This document shows, piece by piece, positions 1-8,795 of a stretch of 54,869 nucleotides of DNA (position 1 is its first letter; each line of letters starts with the position of its first letter). A program made the translations under genes and the position numbers. The notes beneath the pieces are model-generated. The model searched no databases. It was given only the letters and a program-made list of their open reading frames with translations, and had not been told where the DNA came from. Location: NCBI GenBank assembly GCA_934432885.1, contig CAKRYY010000019.1, positions 1-54,869 of the forward strand, given 5' to 3'. The DNA comes from an uncultured Lachnospiraceae bacterium (GTDB taxonomy: Bacteria > Bacillota > Clostridia > Lachnospirales > Lachnospiraceae).

Positions 1-1
1 T

Positions 2-34
2 ACTAAAGGAAATAAGGAAGGGAGCGATAAATAA
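2..34 (+). CDS. rpsC: 30S ribosomal protein S3, C-terminal end (partial)
   Basis: The window opens inside a reading frame that encodes about ten residues ending GSDK and stops with TAA at 32-34. That stop overlaps the ATG of rplP (TAATG). The lysine-rich tail and the position directly before rplP fit the C-terminus of S3 in the S10 operon. The identification rests mostly on gene order because too little of the protein is present to recognise it. Confidence 0.55.
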   Translation, partial: TKGNKEGSDK

Positions 35-462
35 TGTTAATGCCAAAAAGAGTAAAACGTCGTAAACAGTTCCGTGGTTCTATGGCAGGAAAAGCCATGA
101 GAGGCAATACGATCACTTACGGTGAATACGGTATTATTGCAACAGAACCGTGCTGGATCAAATCCAATCAGATCGAAGCTGCCCGTGTTGCTATGACACG
201 TTATATCAAGCGTGGCGGTCAGGTATGGATTAAGATTTTCCCTGATAAACCGGTAACAATTAAACCTCTTGGAACTCGTATGGGTTCCGGTAAGGGCGCA
301 GTAGATTGCTGGGTAGCAGTTGTAAAGCCCGGACGCGTTATGTTTGAAATCGCAGGCGTACCTGAAGAAGTTGCAAAAGAAGCATTGCGTCTGGCTACAC
401 ATAAACTTCCCTGCAAATGTAAAGTGGTTTCTAAAGCAGACCTGGAAGGCGGTGCAGAATGA
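34..462 (+). CDS. rplP: 50S ribosomal protein L16
   Basis: L16 is a 23S rRNA-binding protein near the peptidyl-transferase centre and the A-site tRNA. The 142-residue product begins [15 protein letters not shown] and carries the family stretch around residues 82-100 ([19 protein letters not shown]), with the usual length. Translation is probably coupled to the neighbours: the ATG overlaps the stop of the preceding frame, and its own TGA overlaps the ATG of rpmC (ATGA). It belongs to the S10 operon and no internal promoter was seen nearby. Confidence 0.97.
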   Translation: MLMPKRVKRRKQFRGSMAGKAMRGNTITYGEYGIIATEPCWIKSNQIEAARVAMTRYIKRGGQVWIKIFPDKPVTIKPLGTRMGSGKGAVDCWVAVVKPGRVMFEIAGVPEEVAKEALRLATHKLPCKCKVVSKADLEGGAE

Positions 463-668
463 AAACGAATAAGTTTGTAGAAGAATTAAAGACGAAATCA
501 GCTGCTGAACTGACACAGGAACTGACAGCTGCTAAGAAAGAGCTTTTCAATTTGAGATTCCAGAACGCAACAAATCAGTTAGATAACACAGCAAGGATTA
601 AAGAGGTAAGAAAGAACATTGCCAGAATCCAGACCGTTATTACTGAAAAAAGCAAAGCGCAGGCATAA
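459..668 (+). CDS. rpmC: 50S ribosomal protein L29
   Basis: L29 sits next to the polypeptide exit tunnel and helps form the docking site for signal recognition particle and trigger factor. The 69-residue product shows the family pattern: an N-terminal helix ([15 protein letters not shown]), then [30 protein letters not shown]. The start overlaps the rplP stop by four bases, so translation is likely coupled. Length and position between rplP and rpsQ are standard. Confidence 0.96.
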   Translation: MKTNKFVEELKTKSAAELTQELTAAKKELFNLRFQNATNQLDNTARIKEVRKNIARIQTVITEKSKAQA

Positions 669-704
669 GACTGACACGTGCCGTGCACAGAAAGGAGAAT
701 CACA

Positions 705-959
705 GTGGAAAGAAATTTAAGAAAAACCCGTACTGGTAAGGTTATCAGTAATAAGATGGATAAAACGATCGTTGTAGCGGTAGAAGACCATGTAAAGCAT
801 GCTCTTTACAATAAGATCGTAAAGAGAACTTATAAGCTGAAAGCACATGACGAAAACAATGAATGCAGCATCGGCGATACTGTAAAAGTAATGGAAACAA
901 GACCTCTTTCCAAGGACAAACGTTGGAGACTTGTTGAAATCGTTGAGAAGGTAAAATAG
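705..959 (+). CDS. rpsQ: 30S ribosomal protein S17
   Basis: S17 is a primary 16S rRNA-binding protein of the small subunit with an OB fold. The chosen start is a GTG at 705, which lies eight bases after an AGGAG site (692-696). It gives an 84-residue product beginning [21 protein letters not shown]. The frame is open further upstream to a GTG at 678, but that would add nine residues unlike the family and would precede the ribosome binding site. The motifs DKTIVVAVE and [21 protein letters not shown] are clear. Confidence 0.95.
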   Translation: MERNLRKTRTGKVISNKMDKTIVVAVEDHVKHALYNKIVKRTYKLKAHDENNECSIGDTVKVMETRPLSKDKRWRLVEIVEKVK

Positions 960-997
960 TTTTCGGTTGAAAGAAAAGAAATAGAAGGAGAATTGGC

Positions 998-1366
998 ATG
1001 ATACAACAGGAAAGCAGACTTAAGGTCGCTGACAATACCGGTGCAAAAGAATTGTTATGTATCCGTGTTATGGGCGGCTCTACAAGAAGATATGCGAATA
1101 TTGGTGATGTAATCGTTGCTACTGTCAAAGATGCAACACCCGGCGGTGTTGTTAAAAAAGGCGATGTAGTAAAAGCTGTCGTTGTACGTACTGTAAAAGG
1201 TGCCCGCCGCAAAGACGGTTCTTATATTAAATTTGATGAAAACGCTGCTGTTATCATCAAGGAGGATAAGACTCCGAGAGGAACCCGTATTTTTGGACCA
1301 GTAGCAAGAGAGCTTCGTGAAAAACAGTTTATGAAAATTGTTTCCCTGGCTCCCGAAGTATTATAA
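998..1366 (+). CDS. rplN: 50S ribosomal protein L14
   Basis: L14 is a 23S rRNA-binding protein that takes part in an intersubunit bridge. The 122-residue product starts [19 protein letters not shown] and contains [21 protein letters not shown] and [14 protein letters not shown]. All of these are family hallmarks, and the length is exactly typical. An AGAAGGAGA ribosome binding site lies before the ATG. It is part of the spc operon. Confidence 0.97.
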   Translation: MIQQESRLKVADNTGAKELLCIRVMGGSTRRYANIGDVIVATVKDATPGGVVKKGDVVKAVVVRTVKGARRKDGSYIKFDENAAVIIKEDKTPRGTRIFGPVARELREKQFMKIVSLAPEVL

Positions 1367-1378
1367 GGAGGTGCCGGA

Positions 1379-1690
1379 ATGTCTACAATGAAAATCAAAA
1401 AAGGTGACACCGTTAAAGTAATCGCAGGAAAAGATAACGGAAAAGAAGGCAAAGTAGTTTCCGTTGACCATAAGAACGGCAAAGTATTGGTAGAAGGTGT
1501 GAATATCATCACGAAGCACACGAAACCTTCCGCAGCGAACCAGAATGGCGGTATCGTTCAGAAAGAAGCGCCGATTGACGCTTCCAACGTAATGTACGTT
1601 CACAAGGGAAAAGCTACAAGAGTTGGCTTTAAGGTAGAGAACGGCAAAAAGGTACGTTTCGCAAAATCTACAGGCGACGTAATCGATTGA
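1379..1690 (+). CDS. rplX: 50S ribosomal protein L24
   Basis: L24 is an assembly-initiator protein of the large subunit with an N-terminal KOW motif, seen here as [20 protein letters not shown] (residues 6-25). The later stretch [14 protein letters not shown] is also typical. The product is 103 residues. The ATG at 1379 lies seven bases after AAGGAGG; an in-frame ATG at 1388 is possible but further from it. Spacing to the preceding rplN is 12 bases. Confidence 0.96.
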   Translation: MSTMKIKKGDTVKVIAGKDNGKEGKVVSVDHKNGKVLVEGVNIITKHTKPSAANQNGGIVQKEAPIDASNVMYVHKGKATRVGFKVENGKKVRFAKSTGDVID

Positions 1691-1714
1691 TTCTAAGGAA
1701 GGAGGTCTTAATTC

Positions 1715-2254
1715 GTGAGTAGACTGAAAGATATGTATAAAAACGAGATCGTAGACGCTATGATCAAAAAGTTTGGATATAAAAACATCATGGAAGTGCC
1801 GAAGCTTGATAAGATTGTTATCAACATGGGCGTAGGCGAAGCAAAGGATAATGCGAAGGTTCTTGAGTCCGCAGTAGCAGACCTGGAAAAAATCACAGGC
1901 CAGAAAGCGGTACTGACAAGAGCAAAGAATTCTGTTGCAAACTTTAAAATCAGAGAAGGTATGGCAATCGGCTGCAAGACTACACTTCGCGGCGAGAAAA
2001 TGTATGAGTTTGCTGACCGTCTGATTAACCTTGCACTTCCCCGTGTACGTGACTTCAGAGGAGTAAATCCCAATGCGTTTGACGGCAGAGGAAACTATGC
2101 ACTTGGTATCAAGGAACAGCTCATCTTCCCTGAAATCGAATATGACAAAGTAGATAAGGTGAGAGGCATGGATGTCATCTTTGTTACAACAGCAAAGACT
2201 GATGAAGAAGCTCGTGAGTTATTAACGTTATTTAACATGCCGTTTGCAAAATAA
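1715..2254 (+). CDS. rplE: 50S ribosomal protein L5
   Basis: L5 binds 5S rRNA and contacts the P-site tRNA. The 179-residue product starts at a GTG ([13 protein letters not shown]) after AAGGAAGGAGG. It shows the family segments [43 protein letters not shown] and [15 protein letters not shown]. Length and position between rplX and the zinc-type S14 gene are standard. Confidence 0.97.
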   Translation: MSRLKDMYKNEIVDAMIKKFGYKNIMEVPKLDKIVINMGVGEAKDNAKVLESAVADLEKITGQKAVLTRAKNSVANFKIREGMAIGCKTTLRGEKMYEFADRLINLALPRVRDFRGVNPNAFDGRGNYALGIKEQLIFPEIEYDKVDKVRGMDVIFVTTAKTDEEARELLTLFNMPFAK

Positions 2255-2268
2255 AAGGAGGTAAATTC

Positions 2269-2454
2269 ATGGCTAAAACAGCAATGAAGATCAAACAGCA
2301 GCGCAAACCGAAATTCTCTACAAGAGAATACAGCCGCTGCAAAATCTGTGGTCGTCCACACGCTTATTTGAGAAAATACGGAATTTGCAGAATTTGCTTC
2401 CGTGAATTAGCATATAAGGGTCAGATCCCGGGCGTTAAGAAAGCAAGCTGGTAA
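2269..2454 (+). CDS. rpsZ: 30S ribosomal protein S14, type Z (zinc-binding)
   Basis: This is the short, 61-residue zinc-dependent form of S14, a 16S rRNA-binding protein of the small-subunit head. The four-cysteine zinc site is intact: CxxC in CKICGRPH and CxxC in GICRICF. The ribosome binding site is AAAGGAGG, close before the ATG. It lies in the usual place between rplE and rpsH. Zinc-free paralogues are used by some Firmicutes in zinc starvation, but none is in this window. Confidence 0.97.
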   Translation: MAKTAMKIKQQRKPKFSTREYSRCKICGRPHAYLRKYGICRICFRELAYKGQIPGVKKASW

Positions 2455-2476
2455 ATTATCAAGGAGGTAAATCGAA

Positions 2477-2878
2477 ATGACAATGAGCGATCCTATTGCA
2501 GATATGCTTACAAGAATCCGTAATGCAAATACTGCAAAACATGATACCGTAGATGTTCCTTCTTCTAAAATGAAATTGGCTATTGCCCAGATCCTTTTAG
2601 ACGAAGGTTATATTAAGAAATTCGACGTTGTAGAAGACGGTAATTTTAAAACCATCCGTATTACCTTAAAGTATGGTGCGGATAAGAACGAGAAGATTAT
2701 TACAGGCCTGAAGAGAATCTCCAAGCCGGGTCTTCGCGTATATGCTGGTAAGGAAGATATGCCGAAGGTGCTTGGCGGTCTTGGCGTTGCAATCGTGTCC
2801 ACAAACCAGGGCGTGATTACAGACAAGAAGGCAAGAGAGCTTCAGGTAGGCGGAGAAGTGCTGGCTTTCGTTTGGTAA
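2477..2878 (+). CDS. rpsH: 30S ribosomal protein S8
   Basis: S8 is a primary 16S rRNA binder and, in E. coli, the translational repressor of the spc operon. The 133-residue product has the N-terminal signature [15 protein letters not shown] and the C-terminal [20 protein letters not shown], ending GEVLAFVW. There are two in-frame ATGs (2477 and 2483). Both sit downstream of AAGGAGG and the first is used here. No S8-type RNA mimic was identified by eye upstream of rplE. Confidence 0.97.
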   Translation: MTMSDPIADMLTRIRNANTAKHDTVDVPSSKMKLAIAQILLDEGYIKKFDVVEDGNFKTIRITLKYGADKNEKIITGLKRISKPGLRVYAGKEDMPKVLGGLGVAIVSTNQGVITDKKARELQVGGEVLAFVW

Positions 2879-2944
2879 GCCTAGAGCACCGAGCTTCCTC
2901 AATGAACTATCAATGAAACATTTAAAAATATAGGAGGTACGGGC

Positions 2945-3487
2945 ATGTCACGTATAGGAAGAATGCCAATCGCTATCCCTGCAGGCGTAACTGTAGAGGT
3001 TGCAGAAAATAATAAAGTGACTGTAAAAGGTCCCAAAGGAACACTTGAGAGAGTGTTACCCGCTGAGATGGAAATCAAGGTGGAAGGTGCGGAAGTCATC
3101 GTTTCCAGACCGAATGATTTAAAGAAAATGAAGTCCCTGCACGGACTTACAAGAACGCTGATTCACAACATGGTTGTTGGTGTAACAGAAGGCTATGAAA
3201 AGAAGCTGGAAGTAAACGGCGTAGGTTATAGAGCAGCAAAGGCCGGAAAGAAATTAACCTTATCCTTAGGTTATTCCCATCCGGTTGAAATGGAAGATCC
3301 TGAAGGCATCGAAACAGTTCTTGACGGTCAGAACCTTATCATCGTAAAGGGCATTGATAAAGAAAAAGTCGGACAGTTTGCGGCTGAAATCAGAGACAAG
3401 AGAAGACCTGAACCTTATAAGGGCAAGGGTATCAAGTATGTCGATGAAGTAATCAGACGTAAAGTTGGTAAGACTGGTAAGAAATAA
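2945..3487 (+). CDS. rplF: 50S ribosomal protein L6
   Basis: L6 lies at the base of the L7/L12 stalk near the factor-binding site. The 180-residue product begins [15 protein letters not shown] and has the L6 C-terminal signature [20 protein letters not shown]. The 66-base space after rpsH carries a TAGGAGG ribosome binding site. The protein is intact and typical. Confidence 0.97.
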   Translation: MSRIGRMPIAIPAGVTVEVAENNKVTVKGPKGTLERVLPAEMEIKVEGAEVIVSRPNDLKKMKSLHGLTRTLIHNMVVGVTEGYEKKLEVNGVGYRAAKAGKKLTLSLGYSHPVEMEDPEGIETVLDGQNLIIVKGIDKEKVGQFAAEIRDKRRPEPYKGKGIKYVDEVIRRKVGKTGKK

Positions 3488-3507
3488 GAGATAAGGAGAG
3501 TGTGAAA

Positions 3508-3876
3508 ATGGTTAGCAAAGAGTCAAGATCTAAAATTCGTATCAAAAAGCACATGAAAATTCGCAACCGTTTCAGCGGCACTGCCGAGAGACCGCGTTTA
3601 GCTGTGTTCAGAAGCAATAATCATATGTATGCTCAAATTATTGACGATACAGTTGGAAATACTCTGGTCGCTGCTTCTACTCTTGAAAAAGACGTAAAGG
3701 CAGAGCTGGAAAAAACCAATAACGTTGATGCGGCAGCATATCTGGGAACCGTAATCGCAAAGAGAGCAATCGAAAAAGGCATTAAAGAGGTTGTTTTTGA
3801 CAGAGGCGGCTTTATATATCAGGGAAAAATTGCAGCTTTGGCTGAGGCAGCCAGAGAAGCTGGCCTGGAATTCTAG
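3508..3876 (+). CDS. rplR: 50S ribosomal protein L18
   Basis: L18 binds 5S rRNA and, with L5, forms the central protuberance. I take the ATG at 3508, nine bases after AAGGAG (3493-3498). An in-frame GTG at 3502 is only three bases from that site and less likely. The 122-residue product has [25 protein letters not shown] and ends [17 protein letters not shown], as expected for L18. Confidence 0.95.
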   Translation: MVSKESRSKIRIKKHMKIRNRFSGTAERPRLAVFRSNNHMYAQIIDDTVGNTLVAASTLEKDVKAELEKTNNVDAAAYLGTVIAKRAIEKGIKEVVFDRGGFIYQGKIAALAEAAREAGLEF

Positions 3877-3894
3877 GAAAGGAAAAGAGAAAGC

Positions 3895-4404
3895 ATGAAG
3901 AATACAATCGTAGATGTAAGCCAGTTAGAGTTAAATGATAAAGTCGTTGCTATCAAGCGTGTAACAAAGACAGTTAAGGGCGGACGTAATATGCGTTTTA
4001 CAGCGCTGGTAGTTGTTGGCGACGGCAACGGCCATGTAGGCGCCGGACTTGGTAAGGCTGTAGAAATTCCTGAAGCAATCCGCAAGGGAAAAGAAGATGC
4101 AATGAAGCACATCATCACAGTTGCACTGGATGAGAACAACTCCATTACACATGATTTTATCGGTAAGTATGGTTCTGCAAGCGTTCTGCTTAAGAGAGCT
4201 GCAGCCGGTACTGGTATTATCGCAGGTGGTCCTGCACGTAACGTATGCGAGCTTGCAGGCATCAAGAATATCCGTACAAAATGCCTTGGCTCCAACAATA
4301 AACAGAACGTGGTACTTGCAACTATCACAGGATTAAGCCAGTTAAAGACTCCTGAAGAAGTAGCAAAGAATCGCGGAAAGTCCAAAGAAGAGATTTTAGG
4401 ATAA
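3895..4404 (+). CDS. rpsE: 30S ribosomal protein S5
   Basis: S5 contributes to decoding fidelity and to the mRNA entry helicase of the small subunit. The 169-residue product shows the S5 double-stranded-RNA-binding domain ([35 protein letters not shown]) and the C-terminal [19 protein letters not shown]. The ribosome binding site is AGGAAAGG. Length and order, between rplR and rpmD, are standard. Confidence 0.97.
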   Translation: MKNTIVDVSQLELNDKVVAIKRVTKTVKGGRNMRFTALVVVGDGNGHVGAGLGKAVEIPEAIRKGKEDAMKHIITVALDENNSITHDFIGKYGSASVLLKRAAAGTGIIAGGPARNVCELAGIKNIRTKCLGSNNKQNVVLATITGLSQLKTPEEVAKNRGKSKEEILG

Positions 4405-4417
4405 GGAGGAGACAAAA

Positions 4418-4600
4418 ATGGCGAAGACATTAAAGGTTACTCTGGTAAAATCTCCTATCGGTGCAGTTCCGAAGCATAAAAGAACTGTTGAGGCGTTGGG
4501 ACTCAGGAAACTCAATAAGACGGTTGAGCTGCCAGATAATGACGCAACCAGAGGCATGATTAAACAAGTAGAGTACATGGTTAAGGTAGAAGAAGCATAA
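4418..4600 (+). CDS. rpmD: 50S ribosomal protein L30
   Basis: L30 is a small 23S rRNA-binding protein, 60 residues here. The family core [21 protein letters not shown] is clear, followed by [20 protein letters not shown]. An AAGGAGGAG ribosome binding site precedes the ATG. It lies between rpsE and rplO with short spacers, so it is co-transcribed with the rest of the spc genes. Confidence 0.96.
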   Translation: MAKTLKVTLVKSPIGAVPKHKRTVEALGLRKLNKTVELPDNDATRGMIKQVEYMVKVEEA

Positions 4601-4612
4601 GGAGGTGTCATC

Positions 4613-5053
4613 ATGGATTTATCCAATTTAAGACCGGCAGAAGGCTCAAAGCAGAATGACAATTTCAGACGCGGTCGTGGACACGGTTCAGGAAATGGCA
4701 AGACTGCAGGTAAGGGACATAAGGGACAGAAGGCTCGTTCCGGAGCTCCGAGACCTGGATTTGAAGGCGGTCAGATGCCGTTATACAGACGTATCCCGAA
4801 GAGAGGTTTCACAAATAGAAACACAAAAGAGATCGTCAGCATCAATGTTACAGCATTAGAAAGATTTGACAACGGCGCGACCGTTGACGTAGAAGCATTA
4901 ATTGCAGCAGGAATTGTAAAGAATCCCAGAGATGGTGTAAAGATTCTCGGAAACGGAGACCTTACCAAGAAGCTTACGGTTCAGGCAAATGCGTTCAGTG
5001 CATCTGCAAAAGAAAAAATTGAAGCACTTGGTGGAACAGCAGAGGTGGTTTAA
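4613..5053 (+). CDS. rplO: 50S ribosomal protein L15
   Basis: L15 is a late-assembly protein of the large subunit. The 146-residue product begins [14 protein letters not shown] and has the glycine-rich [20 protein letters not shown] and the [19 protein letters not shown] signature. Its TAA overlaps the ATG of secY (TAATG), pointing to translational coupling between the last ribosomal gene and the translocon gene. Confidence 0.97.
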   Translation: MDLSNLRPAEGSKQNDNFRRGRGHGSGNGKTAGKGHKGQKARSGAPRPGFEGGQMPLYRRIPKRGFTNRNTKEIVSINVTALERFDNGATVDVEALIAAGIVKNPRDGVKILGNGDLTKKLTVQANAFSASAKEKIEALGGTAEVV

Positions 5054-6366
5054 TGCTTAAAACACTGAAAAATGCGTTTAAAGTCAAAGAAATCAGAAAT
5101 AAGATTTTGTTTACCCTGTTAATGTTAGTTGTGATCCGTATGGGGTCACAACTTCCCATACCGGGTGTTAACAGACATTATTTTGCGGACTGGTTTGCAG
5201 CACAGACCGGTGATGCGTTTAATTTCTTTGATGCGTTTACCGGCGGTTCATTCCTGAATATGTCGGTACTTGCGCTGAACATTACGCCGTATATCACATC
5301 CTCCATTATCATTCAGCTTTTGACGATTGCGATTCCGAAGCTGGAAGAGATGCAGAAGGATGGCGAAGATGGACGGAAAAAGCTGGTAGCCATTACCAGA
5401 TATGTGACAATCGCACTTGCATTGATTGAATCAATCGCGATGGCGGTTGGTTTTGGACGTTCTGGTCTGCTGGAGGATTTCAATGCACTGAATATTATTT
5501 CAGTTGTCAGCGCTCTTGTAGCCGGCAGTGCATTCCTGATGTGGATTGGTGAACGCATTACGGAAAATGGAATCGGAAACGGTATTTCCATTGTCCTTGT
5601 AATCAACATTATTTCCAGACTTCCGCAGGATTTTGCAGGACTGTATGAGCAGTTCATCAAAGGAAAATCCATTGCGGTAGGTGTTGTATCGGGGATTATC
5701 ATTCTTGCTATTATCATTGGCATGGTCGTGCTTGTTATTCTGTTAAATGATGGTACGCGTAAGATTCCCGTACAGTATGCAAAAAAGATTCAGGGAAGAA
5801 AGATGGTAGGCGGACAGTCCACCAGCATTCCCCTGAAAATCAATACGGCAGGCGTTATTCCTATTATCTTCGCATCTTCACTGATGCAGTTCCCGATTAT
5901 CATCTGTTCTTTTCTTCGGTATCAGGGAACCGGCGTATGGGGGGAAATCCTGAAGGTTCTGAACTCAAGCAACTGGTGTAATCCCAATCAGTTAAAATAT
6001 TCGATTGGATTGGTAATTTATGTTGTACTGGTAATTTTCTTTGCTTACTTCTATACATCAATTACCTTTAACCCGCTTGAGGTCGCAAACAATATGAAAA
6101 AGCAGGGTGGTTTTATTCCGGGTATCAGACCTGGTAAGCCGACCAGTGATTATCTGACAAAGATTCTGAATTACATTATTTTTATCGGTGCGTGTGGACT
6201 GACGATTGTAGCTGTTATCCCGTATTTCTTTAACGGGGTGTTCCACGCAAGCGTTTCCTTTGGTGGAACAAGCCTGATTATTATTGTCAGCGTTGTTCTT
6301 GAGACAATCAAGCAGGTGGAATCACAGATGCTTGTGCGCAATTACAAGGGATTCCTGAACGATTAA
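5053..6366 (+). CDS. secY: Preprotein translocase subunit SecY
   Basis: SecY is the channel subunit of the Sec translocon, which moves unfolded preproteins across or into the cytoplasmic membrane with SecE, SecG and SecA. The 437-residue product has about ten hydrophobic segments. It carries the family signatures GSFLNMSVLALNITPYITSSI (about residues 75-95), GNGISIVLVINI, the cytosolic loop GGQSTSIPLKINTAGVIPIIFASS and the C-terminal GKPTSDYLTKILNYI. Placement between rplO and adk is the usual Firmicutes order. Confidence 0.97.
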   Translation: MLKTLKNAFKVKEIRNKILFTLLMLVVIRMGSQLPIPGVNRHYFADWFAAQTGDAFNFFDAFTGGSFLNMSVLALNITPYITSSIIIQLLTIAIPKLEEMQKDGEDGRKKLVAITRYVTIALALIESIAMAVGFGRSGLLEDFNALNIISVVSALVAGSAFLMWIGERITENGIGNGISIVLVINIISRLPQDFAGLYEQFIKGKSIAVGVVSGIIILAIIIGMVVLVILLNDGTRKIPVQYAKKIQGRKMVGGQSTSIPLKINTAGVIPIIFASSLMQFPIIICSFLRYQGTGVWGEILKVLNSSNWCNPNQLKYSIGLVIYVVLVIFFAYFYTSITFNPLEVANNMKKQGGFIPGIRPGKPTSDYLTKILNYIIFIGACGLTIVAVIPYFFNGVFHASVSFGGTSLIIIVSVVLETIKQVESQMLVRNYKGFLND

Positions 6367-6487
6367 ATGACTTGTTTTTATATGCCGGATGCGGTATCGT
6401 TTGGCAGAGGGGCTTCTATAGAGCACTTTATCTGACCTGCGGCGCTGCGCCGGCATGTAAAGGTTAGGGATATGAGGTTGAATAAAG
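6367..6487 (+). promoter_or_regulatory. Structured secY-adk intergenic region, possible adk leader
   Basis: ATGCCGG at 6382-6388 can pair perfectly with CCGGCAT at 6450-6456 and close a domain of about 61 bases. Within it GGCAGA (about 6402-6407) and TCTGACC (about 6431-6437), and GCT/AGC inside those, can form nested pairs. There is no run of T after the outer stem, so it does not look like a terminator. It could be an RNA leader of adk or an RNA-processing site. This is read by eye only. Confidence 0.4.
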
Positions 6488-7132
6488 ATGAAAATTATTA
6501 TGTTAGGTGCACCGGGAGCAGGTAAAGGAACACAGGCAAAAATGATTGCTGATAAGTATCAGGTTCCTCATGTTTCGACGGGTGATATTTTCAGAGCAAA
6601 TATAAAAGAAGGAACAGAGCTTGGCAAGGAAGCAAAGACCTACATGGATAAAGGGCTTTTGGTGCCGGATGAGCTGACTGTTAAAATTCTGCTGGACCGT
6701 GTTGCAAAAGAGGACTGCAAGAATGGTTATGTCCTTGATGGATTTCCAAGAACGATTCCGCAGGCAGAGGTACTTGACAAGGCACTCTCTGAAATGGGAG
6801 ATGCGATTGATTTTGCAATCGATGTAGAAGTTCCGGATGAAAATATCATTCGCAGAATGTCCGGCAGACGCGCTTGTCTGGCATGCGGTGCAACATATCA
6901 TATTGTACATGTTCCTCCGAAAAAGGAAGGAATCTGTGATAGATGCGGAAAAGAACTGGTTCTCCGCGATGATGATAAGCCGGAAACAGTAAAGAATCGT
7001 CTGGAGGTTTATCATGACCAGACACAGCCGTTAATTGACTTCTATACCAAGAAGGGTATTTTAAAAACTGTAGATGGCACACAGGATATGAATGACGTTT
7101 TCGCAGCGATTGTTACGATTCTGGGAGAATAA
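6488..7132 (+). CDS. adk: Adenylate kinase, zinc-lid type
   Basis: The enzyme interconverts ATP plus AMP with two ADP in the cytoplasm. The 214-residue product has the P-loop [10 protein letters not shown] (residues 7-16), the AMP-binding stretch [11 protein letters not shown] and the signature [10 protein letters not shown]. The lid holds four cysteines (CLACG near 133 and CDRCG near 150), so it is the structural-zinc lid form common in Gram-positive bacteria. The ATG follows a weak purine-rich site (TATGAGG). Five bases separate it from map. Confidence 0.97.
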   Translation: MKIIMLGAPGAGKGTQAKMIADKYQVPHVSTGDIFRANIKEGTELGKEAKTYMDKGLLVPDELTVKILLDRVAKEDCKNGYVLDGFPRTIPQAEVLDKALSEMGDAIDFAIDVEVPDENIIRRMSGRRACLACGATYHIVHVPPKKEGICDRCGKELVLRDDDKPETVKNRLEVYHDQTQPLIDFYTKKGILKTVDGTQDMNDVFAAIVTILGE

Positions 7133-7137
7133 CAGAT

Positions 7138-7902
7138 ATGGCGGTATCAATTAAATCTGCAAGAGAAATTGAACTCATGAGAGAATCCTGCAGGCTTTTG
7201 GAGGATGTATTTGCCAGATTGGAAGAAGCGGTAAGACCGGGGATTTCCACAAAGGAGATTGACAGACTTGGGGAAAAGCTGATTCGGGCACATGGCTGCG
7301 AACCGAATTTCCTCAATTATAATGGCTATCCGGCTTCCATCTGCGTTTCTGTTAATGACGAGGTGGTACATGGGATTCCCCATGAAGCCCACATTCTGCA
7401 GGAAGGCGATATTGTAAGTCTGGATGCAGGGCTGATTTATAAAGGCTATCATTCCGACATGGCAAGAACCTTTGGCGTAGGTGAGATTGCTGAGGATGCC
7501 AAAAAGCTGATTCAGGTAACAAGACAGAGCTTTTTTGAAGGAATCAAGATGGCGCGTGTCGGCAATCACCTTTATGATATTTCCAATGCGATTGACGCTT
7601 ATGTGACACCGTTTGGCTATGGAATCGTCCGCGATTTGGTTGGACACGGTATTGGAACAAAGCTTCATGAGGACCCGCAGATTCCTAATTTCGCGCAGCG
7701 TAGAAAAGGACTGCTTCTCCAGCCGGGCATGACACTTGCGATAGAGCCGATGATTAACATCGGCAGACCGGATGTAGAGTGGCTGGATGATGACTGGACG
7801 GTAGTGACCGAGGATGGTTCCCTGTCTGCACATTATGAAAATACAATTCTGATTACAGATGGAGATCCAGAGATTTTAACCATGAATGGAAAATGTGAAT
7901 AG
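7138..7902 (+). CDS. map: Methionine aminopeptidase, type I
   Basis: The enzyme removes the N-terminal methionine from nascent proteins. It is a 254-residue pita-bread-fold metalloprotease. Visible metal-site segments are VSLDAGLIYKGYHSDMART (the two Asp ligands), GHGIGTKLHEDPQIPNF (His) and LAIEPMINIG (Glu), with a final Glu in ALHxE-like SAHYENTILIT. It starts five bases after adk, with GGGAG inside the adk 3' end acting as ribosome binding site. Confidence 0.96.
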   Translation: MAVSIKSAREIELMRESCRLLEDVFARLEEAVRPGISTKEIDRLGEKLIRAHGCEPNFLNYNGYPASICVSVNDEVVHGIPHEAHILQEGDIVSLDAGLIYKGYHSDMARTFGVGEIAEDAKKLIQVTRQSFFEGIKMARVGNHLYDISNAIDAYVTPFGYGIVRDLVGHGIGTKLHEDPQIPNFAQRRKGLLLQPGMTLAIEPMINIGRPDVEWLDDDWTVVTEDGSLSAHYENTILITDGDPEILTMNGKCE

Positions 7903-7913
7903 GAGCCGGAAAT

Positions 7914-8189
7914 ATGACAGGAATGTTTGCCGTATCAAAGGCAGGTCACGACAAGGGAAAACTTTATATCATAATAAAAGAGGAAAATGAATATGTATAT
8001 TTGGCGGACGGCAGGCAGAAGCCGCTCGAAGCGCCGAAGAAAAAGAAAAAGAAGCATATTCAGATTATTAAGCGTATCGGTAAGGACGGATGTCCGGCTG
8101 CAGACGCTATAGATATAGAAGGAAACCAACAGGTCAGAAATGAAGATATAAAGCGTGCCATCAAGGAATATGCGCGCAGGGCGATTTAG
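7914..8189 (+). CDS. KOW-domain RNA-binding protein (L14e/L19e-like small protein)
   Basis: This is a 91-residue basic protein. Its N-terminus ([32 protein letters not shown]) matches the KOW-type fold used in ribosome-associated RNA binders. A lysine-rich stretch follows near residues 40-55. Proteins like this are commonly encoded between map and infA in clostridia and are annotated as KOW domain RNA-binding proteins. Their precise role is not established to my knowledge. Context suggests ribosome or rRNA association. Confidence 0.8.
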   Translation: MTGMFAVSKAGHDKGKLYIIIKEENEYVYLADGRQKPLEAPKKKKKKHIQIIKRIGKDGCPAADAIDIEGNQQVRNEDIKRAIKEYARRAI

Positions 8190-8199
8190 GAGGGAAAAG

Positions 8200-8418
8200 A
8201 TGTCAAAAGCCGATGTTATTGAAATCGAAGGTACAGTTGTAGAAAAGCTGCCGAATACCATGTTTCAGGTAGAACTGGAAAATGGACATAAGGTGCTTGC
8301 CCATATCAGCGGAAAGCTCAGACAGAATTTTATTCGTATTTTACCGGGTGATAAGGTTACATTGGAGTTGTCTCCGTACGACCTTTCCAAAGGAAGAATC
8401 ATCTGGAGAGATAAGTAA
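8200..8418 (+). CDS. infA: Translation initiation factor IF-1
   Basis: IF-1 occupies the ribosomal A site during initiation. The ATG at 8200 follows TAGGAGGG and gives the canonical 72-residue protein ([19 protein letters not shown]...[16 protein letters not shown]). The frame is open upstream to 8155, but that would overlap the KOW gene and add residues foreign to the family. The OB-fold core [22 protein letters not shown] is complete. Confidence 0.97.
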   Translation: MSKADVIEIEGTVVEKLPNTMFQVELENGHKVLAHISGKLRQNFIRILPGDKVTLELSPYDLSKGRIIWRDK

Positions 8419-8584
8419 GAACTTGGCGAGGTATTTCACGAGCCTAGTTCGAACTTAGTTCTGCTGCACTTGGCGAAGTTCTTTTGAGCCTAGAAAGCAG
8501 AACTTCCATAGGGAATAAAAAGGGAACTTGGCGAGGTATTTCACGAGCCTAGTGAACCGAACTTCCGAAAGCAGAACTTCCATA
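8419..8584 (+). repeat. Composite hairpin repeats in the infA-rpmJ spacer
   Basis: Three copies of a unit of about 28 bases beginning ACTTGGCGAGG and ending GAGCCTAG lie near 8420-8447, 8467-8494 and 8525-8552. Each unit has imperfectly complementary ends (ACTTGGC with GCCTAGT, one mismatch). The middle copy sits inside an outer stem, AGTTCTGC/GCAGAACT, and the phrase GCAGAACTTCC recurs after the second and third copies. The same unit is found again at 9440-9530. This looks like a dispersed palindromic repeat family invading operon spacers. Confidence 0.75.
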
Positions 8585-8602
8585 AGAAATAATGAAAGTA
8601 TT

Positions 8603-8648
8603 TTGCAAGCAAAACCCACTTGCAAATTGCTATATACCATGCTATAAT
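8603..8648 (+). promoter_or_regulatory. Internal sigma-A promoter for rpmJ-rpsM-rpsK-rpsD-rpoA-rplQ
   Basis: TTGCAA at 8620-8625, a 17-base spacer and TATAAT at 8643-8648 make a near-consensus housekeeping promoter 34 bases before the rpmJ start. A perfect inverted repeat TTGCAAG (8603-8609) and CTTGCAA (8619-8625) overlaps the -35 box and could be a protein-binding site. This promoter would let the alpha-operon genes be transcribed separately from the spc genes. Confidence 0.65.
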
Positions 8649-8681
8649 ATAAAACGGTCTTTTTTGAAAGGAGGGTTTCAG

Positions 8682-8795
8682 GTGAAAGTAAGGTCATCAG
8701 TAAAGCCTATTTGCGAAAAATGCAAAGTAATTAAAAGAAAGGGAACCATCAGAATCATCTGTGAGAATCCCAAACACAAACAGAGACAAGGATAA
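8682..8795 (+). CDS. rpmJ: 50S ribosomal protein L36
   Basis: L36 is the 37-residue zinc-binding large-subunit protein. It starts at a GTG at 8682, after AAAGGAGGG, and reads [21 protein letters not shown] then [14 protein letters not shown]. The zinc ligands are C11, C14, C27 and H32, so this is the zinc-retaining form. The frame is open upstream, but the added residues would cover the promoter and do not match the family. Confidence 0.96.
   Translation: MKVRSSVKPICEKCKVIKRKGTIRIICENPKHKQRQG

Noticed and set aside
678..704. Upstream GTG start for rpsQ
   Set aside because: It precedes the AGGAG site at 692-696 and adds residues absent from S17 proteins.
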